A stretch of DNA of 62,931 nt from Planctomyces sp. SH-PL62 (GTDB lineage: Bacteria; Planctomycetota; Planctomycetia; Planctomycetales; Planctomycetaceae): assembly GCA_945905295.1 (NCBI GenBank), contig CAMDPX010000007.1, forward strand, positions 1 through 62,931, written 5' to 3'. Below are positions 37,601 through 45,018 of this stretch, piece after piece. The notes beneath the pieces were generated by a model, which searched no databases, was not told the DNA's origin, and saw only the letters and a list, made by a program, of their open reading frames with translations. The translations under genes and the position numbers were made by a program. Position 1 is the stretch's first letter; each line of letters opens with the position of its first letter.

Positions 37601-38646
37601 GCTCCGGGGAAGCTGGTGGTGTCGAAGGGGGGCGTGAAGTTCTGGAACCAGAGTTGCCCCTGGTAGGTCTTGTTGGCTTGCAACGTGTTCTTCGGCAGTG
37701 TGAACGAAGTGGCCGTGCCATTGAGGCGCGGTGACTCACTCGGCAGCGGAATGGCGTCCGTGTGAAAGACCTGAGTATTGCCGTCGAAAATGAACAGCGT
37801 GACGAGGTCATCCGTCGTCCCGCCCGCGAAAGCGTCCCAGGTGAAGTTGAAATCTGCCGCGGGGTTCAGCGTCTGCGCCGCGGTGAAGCTGGTGATGTGC
37901 GGCACGTTCGGATAGGCATCCGCCGGCAAATTGAGCGTGGTGATAAAGCCTTCGGGAATCGTGGCGTTGCCGGTCTGGCCGTTGAAGCTGAAGGTTCCCA
38001 CATACTGGTGTTGAGCCGTATTCCAAGTGGCGTTGATCGATCCCGTGGCCGACGTGTTGACGTGTCCTTTTAAGTCTGCCGAAAAACTGTTTGCCGTGAT
38101 GGTGCCGTCGGCGTCGAGCGTGTTCGGAGTACTCGGCGACCAAACCTCATGGAAGTTACCCGCCAGATTTGGCTCAAAGACTTGGCTGTTAAAGGTCCGC
38201 GAACCGGGTTCCAGATTGACTCCTGCCGAAGCATCCAACGGAGGATCGAAATTGAGATCCATCGGATGCGCAATCGTGAACGTGTAGTTCCCAGCCGCGA
38301 ACGCGGTGTCGAGAGCACTCTTGGTCGCGAAGGATTGCTCAATCGATCGGTATTGAGCCGATGTTCCCCCCTCCGTCAATGTCGTGTTGTTAGGGAGTTT
38401 CAGCGTGGCTCCGCTGATGAAGCCGTTTGGTGAATGGACACTCGAATGCAGGCGAAAGGGCGAGCCTCCCTGCAATGTGGGGTTGCCCGTGCCAGATTGC
38501 GTGAAGTTCTGCCCCTTGAGCACGTCATAGTAGGCGATGTCCGTCAGCAGGACTCGCTGTTCCAGAAACTCCGCGACGCACGAACTGACCAATCGCCGTC
38601 GCGACCTGGCGCGAAAGAGTTTTCGGAATCGGCTTCGCAGGGACAT
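31609..38646 (-). CDS. Giant secreted subtilase with Calx-beta, golvesin-like and EF-hand modules
   Basis: 2345 residues. GGGAG lies 7 nt before the start. The N-terminus is basic, then CVAEFLEQRVLLTD, the LExRxLL-like secretion motif. Visible modules are immunoglobulin-like beta-rich repeats (about 40-620), a Calx-beta (EASNFPIAEQVESHKATITV...LTILDNE), a golvesin-like domain near 1150-1280, and a subtilisin S8 domain with Asp in TAVFDVGFN (about 1460), His in HGEHVAG (about 1503) and Ser in GTSMAAPYV (about 1727). EF-hand/dockerin-like Ca sites (DLNGDGRV, FDFNGNGTVEI) follow, then a second Calx-beta near the C-terminus. The Asp motif is DVG rather than DTG. It is an adhesin-protease of the cell surface, tandem with the metzincin gene. 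Confidence 0.85.
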   Translation of the reverse strand: MSLRSRFRKLFRARSRRRLVSSCVAEFLEQRVLLTDIAYYDVLKGQNFTQSGTGNPTLQGGSPFRLHSSVHSPNGFISGATLKLPNNTTLTEGGTSAQYRSIEQSFATKSALDTAFAAGNYTFTIAHPMDLNFDPPLDASAGVNLEPGSRTFNSQVFEPNLAGNFHEVWSPSTPNTLDADGTITANSFSADLKGHVNTSATGSINATWNTAQHQYVGTFSFNGQTGNATIPEGFITTLNLPADAYPNVPHITSFTAAQTLNPAADFNFTWDAFAGGTTDDLVTLFIFDGNTQVFHTDAIPLPSESPRLNGTATSFTLPKNTLQANKTYQGQLWFQNFTPPFDTTSFPGATGATGYYIATNFTIKTGTAVDTGPPDVVAYYVTKAQEFEQTSAGVPVLDSDTPFVFAAFIAERETGDATLDSATVTVPVNTIVAGPQSMQSDDVDEWDYFREFDTKTQLDAAFKAGKYTFTIDAVNQGVRSPAVTLPAEAYPAVAPQITNWLDAQLIDTSSDFTLNWNAFTGGTSADFIQVTIVDQSGTEVFETPNFWEPSPLPGTARSVLIPAGRLTAGETYDAELLFANASTLDRTTYTNAVGTPAYAKVTSFRLGTIPPSGVLQFEASNFPIAEQVESHKATITVTRIGGSQGEVQVQYTTSNGTATSGEDYEDNTLPTGTLTFGNGVTSQAFEVPIIDDMLSEGHETVALQLLTPTNGAILGSRANATLTILDNELTFGPGNFIDSDGDKYTIKLTGPGQALIAIDDPDGNGSGSIESILLSDTTSTSSLSVTVTKVATGDGEVSIGRITGAGSLASLLAAKSDVIGSGISLGGFVEQVTVDDVLNGADLTVGGVLANLTKFTLGDVTVGTELRSGATISALTAQSFQGDLIQAPAVTTLTVNTGSFPAQLNVANAIKTLTLKAGGASGDWLAGSFGTVSITGGGFSGNLRSNAAISQLGTTAAIASLTITGGDFTGRLNADGSVGTLKVAKNSAGIGGSIQNAALAASGFTQVSVGRDVVNSLILAGARLGADGIIGGSGADADTFASGKINKFSVTGLVRSSVVGAGLDPQATLLNNIRDNVVGGTASAIPAMSIGGTASEDSYFAAGAFPASVKIAGINVNPRTDARFFTGDPAKLQIIDDGTTGFVLAGQWTTTAAGFQNDSRSSASGSGADTATWTFRVTPGVYRVSATWLPGLGRATNSTFTISDRTSPLGSAMVDQSQAPSGFNDSGSSWADLGGAYQVFGNTLVVKLTDQANGTVIADAIRVELIGDLTNLPGPASDLAINQLPDLSVPVPKPIDLMIDDRPDGSGLETSRTRIGFSPTATATVSQINAVLQSLQATIVGTIPELALVIVKIPDSGDWTGLENALEILNSSPAIALAAADVSISPAQITALSSASDPQVPAIYSSEAALGRDPNPWLWEYPSPLPNNLDGNWGLEAIRAPELWNLNDAAQAQTHSVRTAVFDVGFNVSSSGRNSHPDGDLSNLEGRIYDPISSSFVSGGVTATHGEHVAGIIGANFNNGKGVDGLNPFVERHVAALDEHFLAVSLRGKQSFVMLSDLARMLNRWPDLEVVNLSLSNELPKANLEAVGGSPFVIPYGWWFRRIAALHPETLFVSAAGNDSGGSTTFNGATEVDAKLESPFNWAALAGTPSNAAQFPFSVAAVNNIIVVESVDGIVANPNDSPESWIHTRSDFSNVNGHVAAPGGRILSTVGSNLPSSPNYDTFDGTSMAAPYVTALIGYLATLAPSLNIAQIRQLVTGNDYTRETVARDGEVVPAGIDPSAPMIDAFSAVMGIDALLGNTAIQRALVDVDDGSLDGNARIDQDDNNRNGKTDDELTAILNASGRRGDGAVDMKDFRAFRDALLQVLAEDASQTSKVALDGRVDHPKKDLNGDGRVVTPLTTGSVTRENVYPRFDFNGNGTVEIAGSLYDPGSQGVAAFKIDPDTTIDESTALSDVASLSGIKRDLDVLLGVWSPAAEADVPRDELLQDLDGNTFVDFLHSADLHFSLGKGLTPVDEFDITIESLKDGNVIWDRTIEVDASWTKTTGTAGETLRRVITVPLFGQRDVRVTVSTLEGSATETFTALSFGQDRLVKLVAPKFTTADLRRNEGSTDGVTNFKVGVTLASAIPGPVTLNYATSDGTAIPGDDYTAVTNGVSQFAKNAVTSATPPTVSVKADKTIESDDTFLLSLRSESAVKADTASGPVLYFVVPVTATVTIANDDQPAPVTGPAVSIASIGSQVIQSTTNFTDYRVTVTGTAAGRVGTEIATTQSSGDFQNFECDSWTASALTASARRRGSSDLATTNWTYQFSYRRFNSSPPETITFRVDVVDFLLNVRKFATTTITL

Positions 38647-38741
38647 GATCGTCTCTCCCGGGAAAAGTGCTGGGGGACGCTCCTTGCTGAGGAGGAATTT
38701 TCCGATTGCTCAAGAACCAACGCACGTCGAGACGGCAGTCA

Positions 38742-41216
38742 TCACACCAAACCCTCCCCCAACAGGGTCAACTGACTGAAGACCGCCGTCAAGCTTTCAA
38801 AGTCATCCAATCGGGAAACATTGGTGGGCGTCGCCGGTTCCTCTTGGCCCGAAGACGAAGATGATGCGAGATCGGTTGACTCACGACGATCGGTGGCGGC
38901 GTCACGAACGGGATCTGCGGGGCGGGAGTTCGTTGAAGTCTGCACCCTGCCCGTCGTAGCGACCGTCGTTGCGGAGGCCGCGGAGTTCGGCGACGCGATC
39001 GCCTGGGACCGTGCCACGACAGAGCCCGCGTGCGACAGCCCATGTTCGCCGCCACCGCCACTACTACCGCTGGCTCGCGGAGTCGTCACCGTGGCGGTGT
39101 TGCTGTAAGCCGAATAGCCCGTGTCGTTGAAAGCTCGCACGGCGTAGGAGTACGTCTTGCGTGCGTTGACACCGGTGTCGGTGAAGCTGGTGGTATTGGC
39201 GGAGACGTTGGCGATGTTCGTCCAACTGCGGCCGTTGTTGGAGGTCCGCCAAATCTGAAAACCGTTTTCGTTGTTGGAGTTGTCCGTCCAACTCAGATTC
39301 ACGCGGCTCGCGGATGCAGCCACGGCAGACAGCGAGGTCGGTGCCGAGGGCAACGTGGGAGCCGTCGGTGTGGTCGCGCTGGCGACGTTGCTGGCAGCCG
39401 AATCGCCACCGGCGTTGTTCGCCTTCACGCGGTAGGAATACGACGTTGCCGAATTCAGCCCCGTGTTCGAGTAGCTGGTGACGTTCGCTCCGGTCGTCGC
39501 GATCTGAGTCCAAGTTGTGCCGTTGGTCGATCGCTCAATCTTGTAACCGGTTTCTCCGCTGACATCAGACCAGGCCAAGTCGATGCGACTGGAGGAAACG
39601 ACCGTCGCGGTCAGATTTGCGGGAGCCAAGGCCAACGTCGCGGTCGTGACAACGTTGGAGAAGTCCGAAACAGATGTCGTATTGAATGCCGACACTCGGA
39701 AGGCGTAATTCGTCCCCGCTGTCAAATCGAGCAGGGACAAACTCGTGCTGTCCGCGCCAAGCGTGGCGATGGTGGTCCAGGTGACTCCGTCGAGCGACCG
39801 ATCCACGCGAAAGCCGGTTTCGTTGGTAGCGTTGTCGATCCAGCTTAGATTGATCTGACTGGCGGACTGCGTCGCGGCGACCAAGTTGCCGGGAGTTCCC
39901 ACCGAGTTTGTTGGGACGGCAATCGTACCGCTGATCGTGTACTGCCCGACGTCGCCGTAGCCGCCGTGACTCGAAACGGCCACCCGATAACTTCCGGCGA
40001 CGACTGTGCCCGTGAAGCTGGCTCCGAACGAGGTGCTGGGATCAGCGGTCGCAATCAGTCCGCCGTTGGCGTCGAACAATTGCAGCTTGGCATCCAGGTC
40101 GTTGAACCCCGGCAGAACCGAGACGTTGATCGCGATCTGCCCCGCATCCGTGGTGAACGCGAAGAAATCGACATCGTTCGTCGTCGTGATGACGCCCGAT
40201 CCGCTGAGTTGACTGCCGCTCACACTCAAAACCGACGCCGTCGAGGCCGTGTTGCCGTAATCGTCAATGCGGTAGCCGAAGCCATTCGCGGTTCGCGAGA
40301 TCACCGCCATGTCGTCTTGAATCGTCGTCGATGAGGTCGCTGACGTGCCGTACCACCACAACCCGCGCGTCGCCGAATAGCTGTCGCCCATGATCGGAGC
40401 TCGCCCGTCCCCGGGACCGCCGTAGTACTCATCGACCTTGGTTGTGCCGCTGTAAAGGCTCTGATGTTGCAGGCCGAAGCCATGTCCCGATTCGTGCGAT
40501 GACGCCTCGGCCGTGTATTTCGCATTGCCGTTGGCCAGATTCTTCGGGAACACATACACGACGTTGGAAATCGAATTTGTGAACGAGTCCACATACGCCA
40601 CACCGCCATACGGCCCGATCCACGAGCCATCGCCGCCGATCGAGATTCTCAAAGCCGCGCCATTCGCGAAGCTGGCTGGCTGCACCGTCGTCACGTTGAC
40701 CTTGAACGGCGAGTAATCCTCGGCGATGTACCGCCAAATGTTCTGAATCGTCGACAACTCGGAGTCGCTGAAGGTCGTGGCATCGCCGTCTTGATCGAAG
40801 GCGGGCTGGGTGATGTTGCTGTAAGAGCCCCAGCTTGATTCGAAGTGTCCGTCGAAATCGAGGTACAGCGAAACGACTGCTCCCTGCAGGCTGTTCAAAA
40901 CCGGAACGCTGGTGAGCGGGCTGCTGGCCGCGACCGTCGTCGTCGTTCCCGTGGTCGAACCCGCCGTGACGAGAACGCGGCGATGCGCGTCGATCATCGG
41001 AAACGTTCCCATTTCAAGCCCAAGCTCGTCGACGTGCGATTCCTCGGCGTCGTGGTCAGCACCGTGATCAGCGTCAGCCGCAGTGCCATCCTCTGCCAAA
41101 TCGTCCACACACAAAAGCTGTCGAGCTTCCAAGACCTCGACGGCGGAGAAAACTCGCCAAGAACGACTGCTGTACTGCTGGCTTCGACGTGGTACGTGGA
41201 AACTGAAACGTTTCAC
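38742..41216 (-). CDS. Secreted metzincin metalloprotease with PPC and three FnIII domains
   Basis: 824 residues from the GTG at 41216, chosen because GGAG lies 7 nt upstream and because it places the motif FSAVEVLEARQLLCVDD at residue 20-35 as in the two other LExRxLL-type proteins; longer ATG starts exist. The catalytic site HESGHGFGLQHQ begins at residue 241 (HExxHxxGxxH) and a downstream APIMGDSY gives the Met-turn. A PPC-like beta domain follows (DVDFFAFTTDAGQIAI...SYRVAVSS), then three fibronectin type III domains and a low-complexity tail. It is probably a zinc-dependent exoprotease. The 95-bp gap to the giant subtilase gene suggests co-expression. Confidence 0.87.
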   Translation of the reverse strand: MKRFSFHVPRRSQQYSSRSWRVFSAVEVLEARQLLCVDDLAEDGTAADADHGADHDAEESHVDELGLEMGTFPMIDAHRRVLVTAGSTTGTTTTVAASSPLTSVPVLNSLQGAVVSLYLDFDGHFESSWGSYSNITQPAFDQDGDATTFSDSELSTIQNIWRYIAEDYSPFKVNVTTVQPASFANGAALRISIGGDGSWIGPYGGVAYVDSFTNSISNVVYVFPKNLANGNAKYTAEASSHESGHGFGLQHQSLYSGTTKVDEYYGGPGDGRAPIMGDSYSATRGLWWYGTSATSSTTIQDDMAVISRTANGFGYRIDDYGNTASTASVLSVSGSQLSGSGVITTTNDVDFFAFTTDAGQIAINVSVLPGFNDLDAKLQLFDANGGLIATADPSTSFGASFTGTVVAGSYRVAVSSHGGYGDVGQYTISGTIAVPTNSVGTPGNLVAATQSASQINLSWIDNATNETGFRVDRSLDGVTWTTIATLGADSTSLSLLDLTAGTNYAFRVSAFNTTSVSDFSNVVTTATLALAPANLTATVVSSSRIDLAWSDVSGETGYKIERSTNGTTWTQIATTGANVTSYSNTGLNSATSYSYRVKANNAGGDSAASNVASATTPTAPTLPSAPTSLSAVAASASRVNLSWTDNSNNENGFQIWRTSNNGRSWTNIANVSANTTSFTDTGVNARKTYSYAVRAFNDTGYSAYSNTATVTTPRASGSSGGGGEHGLSHAGSVVARSQAIASPNSAASATTVATTGRVQTSTNSRPADPVRDAATDRRESTDLASSSSSGQEEPATPTNVSRLDDFESLTAVFSQLTLLGEGLV

Positions 41217-41683
41217 GAAATGACTCCGATTCGTGGTCCATTTCGACTCTAGCTCATCGCACATGCGATGCGACCAAATATCAGGATCAAGAGAAGGCGA
41301 TCGCTCGACTTCCATTCGCAAACGGCCTGTGGTGATGAGCTTTATGTAGTTTATCCCTTGAGATTTGAACCAGCGAATGCCCAACTTCAGGTCGAGCATT
41401 GCGGCAATTCGCACAGGTGCCATGAGATTCCTTCGCCAGTCCCGCTCGACGCGCGATCCACAGTTCTGCCAAGCGATCAGTCATCAGGAGACAGCCGACC
41501 GACACCACGTCCTTGCTGGTCGGAAATCGGTTTGATAGTGTCCGCCCGGCATTCGAAACCGTCTGAGATTTGAGATTTGATCCGCTGCGGCGGATGAGAT
41601 TTCGACAGCACACACGCTCGCGGCATTGCTCGTCGCGTCGTTGAATCAACACCCGCCAAATACAGAAAGAAGTCGAGGCTCCC
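41217..41683. other. Intergenic region between metzincin and isocitrate dehydrogenase
   Basis: About 465 bp between divergent genes. It holds no gene I can support. Near 41569-41605 is a TGAGATTTGAGATTTGA stretch like that at 22668-22694, interrupted by TCCGCTGCGGCGGA (41581-41594), a near-identical copy of the mini-palindrome inside the PAL-A element at 27009-27022. Confidence 0.5.
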
Positions 41684-42862
41684 ATGTACAACGTCACGCT
41701 GATCCCTGGAGATGGAACTGGTCCGGACCTCGCCGAAGCGACACGCAAGTGCGTGGACGCCACGGGGGTTAAGATCAACTGGGACGTCCAGGAATGCGGC
41801 ATCGAAGTCATTGAGGCTCAAGGGAAGATCCCGGATTCGGTCTTCGCGTCGATCCGAGCCAACAAGATCGGACTGAAGGCTCCGATCACGACCCCCATCG
41901 GCAAGGGATTCCGTTCGGTCAACGTCGCGCTGCGGCAAGAGCTGGGTCTGTATGCCTGCGTGCGACCCTGCAAGACGTACAAAGGAGTCCGGTCTTACTT
42001 CGAAACAACTCCCGTCGATCTGGTCATCGTCCGCGAGAACACCGAAGACCTCTACGCTGGTGTCGAGTTCCAAGCCGGGCAGCCGAAGACGGCTGAGCTG
42101 ATTCAATTCATCAATTCGATCGCGACCGGCAAGAAGATCGGCACCGGATTGCAAACGACGGGTGTCAGCATCAAGCCGATGTCGATCGAGGGGACTCGGA
42201 ACATCGCGAAATATGCGTTCGACTACGCCGTGAAGTTCGGCCGCAAGTCGGTCACGTCGATCTGCAAAGCGAACATCATGAAGTTCACCGACGGCCTGTG
42301 GTACGACGAGACTCGCGCCGTCGCGACCGCGTTCGGCGCGAAGTTCGAAGACTCGAAGCTGGCCGAAGGGGTGAAGGCCGATCCGACGCTCGCGGGCAAA
42401 GTCCCCAGCGCCGCCGGGATCACCTACATCGAACGGCTCGTCGACAACATGTGCATGCAGTTGGTCCAGAAGCCAGAGAACTACGACGTTTTGGTGATGG
42501 GCAACTTGTACGGCGACATCCTCAGCGATCTGTGCGCTGGCTTGGTCGGCGGCTTGGGAGTCGCTCCCGGCGCGAACATCGGCCCGGACTCGGCGATCTT
42601 CGAGGCGACTCATGGTTCGGCCCCGAAGTACAAAGGCCAAAACAAGGTCAACCCGACCGCGCTGATCCTCTCCGGCAAGCTGATGCTGGAACACATGGGC
42701 GAAGCCGCCGCCGCCGCGAAGCTCGAACGAGCGGTCGCCAGCATCATCGAAGAAGGCAAGTACGTCACTTACGACATGAAGCCGGATCGCAACGACCCCA
42801 CCGCCGTCGGCACCCGCGAAATGGCCGACGCAATCTGCAAACGGATGGCGGAATTGGGGTGA
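41684..42862 (+). CDS. Isocitrate/isopropylmalate-family dehydrogenase (NAD-type)
   Basis: A 392-residue beta-decarboxylating dehydrogenase. N-terminus [20 protein letters not shown]; the substrate loop [40 protein letters not shown]; Lys in [13 protein letters not shown]; metal site [27 protein letters not shown]. The NADP-binding residues of E. coli Icd are not evident and [25 protein letters not shown] fits an NAD-type or bacterial-mitochondrial-like isocitrate dehydrogenase. Isopropylmalate or homoisocitrate activity is less likely given the [10 protein letters not shown]-type loop. It feeds the TCA cycle; no other TCA gene is adjacent. Confidence 0.9.
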   Translation: MYNVTLIPGDGTGPDLAEATRKCVDATGVKINWDVQECGIEVIEAQGKIPDSVFASIRANKIGLKAPITTPIGKGFRSVNVALRQELGLYACVRPCKTYKGVRSYFETTPVDLVIVRENTEDLYAGVEFQAGQPKTAELIQFINSIATGKKIGTGLQTTGVSIKPMSIEGTRNIAKYAFDYAVKFGRKSVTSICKANIMKFTDGLWYDETRAVATAFGAKFEDSKLAEGVKADPTLAGKVPSAAGITYIERLVDNMCMQLVQKPENYDVLVMGNLYGDILSDLCAGLVGGLGVAPGANIGPDSAIFEATHGSAPKYKGQNKVNPTALILSGKLMLEHMGEAAAAAKLERAVASIIEEGKYVTYDMKPDRNDPTAVGTREMADAICKRMAELG

Positions 42863-42911
42863 GCCTGTCGTCATCTAAGAGCAGGTGGACTATGTGTGGA
42901 TGGATCAACGG

Positions 42912-43199
42912 ATGGCCTTCCAACTCCTCTACTCCAACGCGGCACGCGCCGAAATCAAAGTGTTGCGAGCCTTTGATCGCCAGCGGATCGTGTCGACCGT
43001 TGAGTCATTGCTGCGGCATCAGCCGACGAACACCAGTCGCAGTCGGATAAAGCAAATGACGCAGCCGTTTTGGAGCCAATACCGGCTGCGAGTTGATGAC
43101 TTCCGTGTTTACTTTGATGTAGACGAGGTCCATCAGACGGTTCATATTCTTCATGTGATTGCCAAGGCGACCGATTCGACTCCGGAAAATGAGCCATGA
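42912..43199 (+). CDS. RelE/ParE family toxin
   Basis: 95 residues from the ATG at 42912 (MAFQLLYSNAARAEIKVL); the start at 42885 is also open. The core IKQMTQPFWSQYRLRVDDFRVYFDVDEVHQTVHILHVIAKATDS matches the RelE-like strand pattern of the toxin at 13932-14228, and the pair shares the same toxin-first gene order. The stop overlaps the antitoxin start at 43196-43199. mRNA interferase or gyrase-inhibitor activity is possible. Confidence 0.75.
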   Translation: MAFQLLYSNAARAEIKVLRAFDRQRIVSTVESLLRHQPTNTSRSRIKQMTQPFWSQYRLRVDDFRVYFDVDEVHQTVHILHVIAKATDSTPENEP

Positions 43200-43456
43200 A
43201 AACGATGACCTGGAACGCCGAAACGCGATGTGACGAAGTCGTTCACGAAGCACGGACAGAGGACGTGGTGCTCGTTCAAAACGGGCGCCCCGTCGCTGTC
43301 GTGATGCCCCTTGAGGACGATGATTTGGAATGGTTGCAGATTGAACGGTCGCCGGAATTCATCGCGTCGATCGCCGAAGCACGTGAGCAAGTGCGCCGCG
43401 GCGAGTGCATCACCCATGAGGAACTGCTGGCAGAACTGGGGATCACAGCGGAGTGA
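43196..43456 (+). CDS. Antitoxin of the RelE/ParE pair
   Basis: An 86-residue protein with the same layout as the antitoxin at 13678-13935: VLVQNGRPVAVVMPLEDDD (Phd-like strand), then SPEFIASIAEAREQVRRGECITHEELLAELG, whose C-terminal helix is the likely toxin-neutralising part. It overlaps the preceding toxin by 4 nt. The two pairs look paralogous. Confidence 0.75.
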   Translation: MKTMTWNAETRCDEVVHEARTEDVVLVQNGRPVAVVMPLEDDDLEWLQIERSPEFIASIAEAREQVRRGECITHEELLAELGITAE

Positions 43457-43476
43457 TTATTTCGAGGAGTTGAGCC

Positions 43477-44088
43477 ATGTCTGTTGCCGACTTCCCCCGC
43501 GTGATGTCCAACCCATTAAGTCTCGGTCCCGAAGACGCAGGGCGACGACTGACTCGTGCGGAATACGCGGACGCCGATTACGCCGAGCCGTATCAGTACG
43601 AACGAGTCCGTGGGAGGTTGGTCGTCATGTCACCGGCTGGACACGAGCATCGGTTTGTTTCTCGACCATTTCGGCGAAAGCTCAGTGCTTATTGGGAGGA
43701 GCACCTCAGCCTGATTGAAGATGTGGATGTCGAGGGCTGGGTTGCGACATCGCCCGACGACGATCGCTTGCCGGACATTTGCATCTATCTGGTTGGTGAC
43801 GACCCGCAGCGCCGAGTTCCTGATCGCGTGCCCGCAATGGTCTTTGAATTCGTCAGCAAGAAACGCTCCGACCAGGAACGAGACTACATCCACAAGCGTG
43901 ACGAATACCACGCCATCGGCATCAAAGAGTACGTCATCGTCGATCGCTTCAAACGCTCCGCCCTGGTCCTGACATGGCAACCCGACGGATACGCCGAACA
44001 CACGCTGACCGAACACGATTTCTATTCGACTCCGCTTCTGCCCGACTTGGTGATTCCCTTGTGCGAAGCGTTCGGACACGCGGGGTGA
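43477..44088 (+). CDS. Uma2 family (DUF820) endonuclease-like protein
   Basis: 203 residues. The PD-(D/E)XK-type core is present: VATSPDDDRLPDICIYLVGD (first Asp), VPAMVFEFVSKKRSDQERDYIHKRDEY (Glu and Lys) and IKEYVIVDRFKRSALVLT. The N-terminal segment LTRAEYADADYAEPYQYERVRGRLVVM is typical of the family. Uma2 proteins are abundant in planctomycetes and cyanobacteria and are related to PD-(D/E)XK endonucleases; the target is unknown. It lies between two toxin-antitoxin pairs. Confidence 0.8.
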   Translation: MSVADFPRVMSNPLSLGPEDAGRRLTRAEYADADYAEPYQYERVRGRLVVMSPAGHEHRFVSRPFRRKLSAYWEEHLSLIEDVDVEGWVATSPDDDRLPDICIYLVGDDPQRRVPDRVPAMVFEFVSKKRSDQERDYIHKRDEYHAIGIKEYVIVDRFKRSALVLTWQPDGYAEHTLTEHDFYSTPLLPDLVIPLCEAFGHAG

Positions 44089-44135
44089 AGCAAAGGGGAT
44101 CCGTCCGTTTCCAATCGCGATTACAAAGAACAGGC

Positions 44136-44333
44136 ATGTGCGTCATGGTCGTTCAAGAACAATTCGTCGTGGACGCTCGCGGGAAGAAGACCGGGGTGAT
44201 TTTGTCGCTCAAGCAGTACGAAAAGCTGATGGAAGACTTGCACGACTTGGCGGTTGTCGCGGAACGGCGCTCTGAGAAGCCGGTCAGCCTTGAGGACATG
44301 AAACGACGGCTGAAAAAAAATGGCGTCCTTTAA
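44136..44333 (+). CDS. Antitoxin (Phd/YefM-like)
   Basis: 65 residues from the ATG at 44136 (MCVMVVQEQFVVDARGKKTGVILSLKQYEKLMEDL); an ATG at 44145 is a close alternative. The N-terminal strand VVDARGKKTGVILSLKQYEKLMEDLHDLAVV is the usual type II DNA-binding/antitoxin region and the tail EDMKRRLKKNGVL is basic. It precedes and overlaps by 14 nt the RelE toxin gene, in the standard antitoxin-first order. Confidence 0.75.
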   Translation: MCVMVVQEQFVVDARGKKTGVILSLKQYEKLMEDLHDLAVVAERRSEKPVSLEDMKRRLKKNGVL

Positions 44334-44580
44334 GGTCATCCTCAAGCCGTCCGTCGAGAAAGACCTGCGAGCTTTGCCGCAGTCGGTGGTCGCTCGCGTC
44401 TGGCGGAAGATCGAAGAACTTCAGAACGAGCCGTTGCCTCGCGGATCACTGAAGCTGGAAGGGGCCGAGGAACTGCATCGCGTTCGCGTGGGCGACTATC
44501 GCATCATTTATGGGCTGGACCCGCACCGCGCTGAGTTAGTCGTCCATTACGTCCGCCATCGCCGAGATTGTGATCGGTGA
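44320..44580 (+). CDS. RelE family toxin
   Basis: 86 residues: MASFKVILKPSVEKDLRALP, then LKLEGAEELHRVRVGDYRIIYGLDPHRAELVVHYVRHRRD. This is a clear RelE/mRNA-interferase pattern with the Arg/Tyr-rich C-terminal segment (RIIY, RHRRD) often needed for ribosome-bound mRNA cleavage. The gene overlaps its antitoxin by 14 nt. Confidence 0.85.
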   Translation: MASFKVILKPSVEKDLRALPQSVVARVWRKIEELQNEPLPRGSLKLEGAEELHRVRVGDYRIIYGLDPHRAELVVHYVRHRRDCDR

Positions 44581-44649
44581 CTTTGAGCCGCAATGCGATC
44601 TGTTGATGAATACGGGGGCGGACCACCCTGACCGGTTGATGATCCTCGC

Positions 44650-44934
44650 TTGATCGGAACCGCATTTAGGATCCACAGCACTGTCGGACTCGTGCATACG
44701 ATTGCAGCCGTACTCGCTTTACTGGTTGGCCTCTTGATCTTTCTCCGCAAGAAGGCGGGTGCGCTGCACCGGTTCCTTGGGTATGTTTATTCGCTGTCCA
44801 TGCTGGTGATGCTCATGACCGCTCTTTCGATCTATCGACTGAGCGGCTCTTTCAATCTGCTTCACGGTTTCGCTCTCTTCAGCACACTGCAATTAGGCCG
44901 AGGTCTTTACCATGCCGTCTCGCTGACAAAGTAG
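44650..44934 (+). pseudogene. DUF2306-like membrane protein, short and probably truncated
   Basis: 94 residues from a TTG start at 44650, with no clear ribosome binding site. HTIAAVLALLVGLLIFLRKKAGALHRFLGYVYSLSMLVMLMTALSIYRL and the segment LLHGFALF match the N-terminal part of DUF2306 proteins. Family members normally continue for several more helices. The reading frame ends in STLQLGRGLYHAVSLTK and the stop codon (TAG at 44932-44934) is part of the palindromic element that begins at 44931. Either a short family member or a gene truncated by insertion of that element; I favour the latter weakly. Confidence 0.55.
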
Positions 44935-45006
44935 CCTGACTCTCCGAGTCGGGACTGATCGGTTAAAAGACGCCGCAGAAGTCCCCGACTCGGAGAGTCA
45001 GGCTAC
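44931..45006. repeat. Palindromic element PAL-C, ending a DUF2306 gene
   Basis: A perfect 23-bp inverted repeat (44931-44953 and 44984-45006; left begins GTAGCCTGACTCTCCGAGTC) with a 30-nt spacer. Each arm holds a GACTC-TCC-GAGTC hairpin. Copies occur at 51945-52007 and 60155-60318. It provides the stop of the gene before it and lies 12 bp before lpxK. Confidence 0.9.
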
Positions 45007-45018
45007 GAAGGACCGACG

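Noticed and set aside
41217-41423. Earlier ATG starts for the metzincin gene
   Set aside because: They lack a Shine-Dalgarno sequence and place the LExRxLL-like motif too far from the N-terminus. GTG at 41216 fits both criteria.
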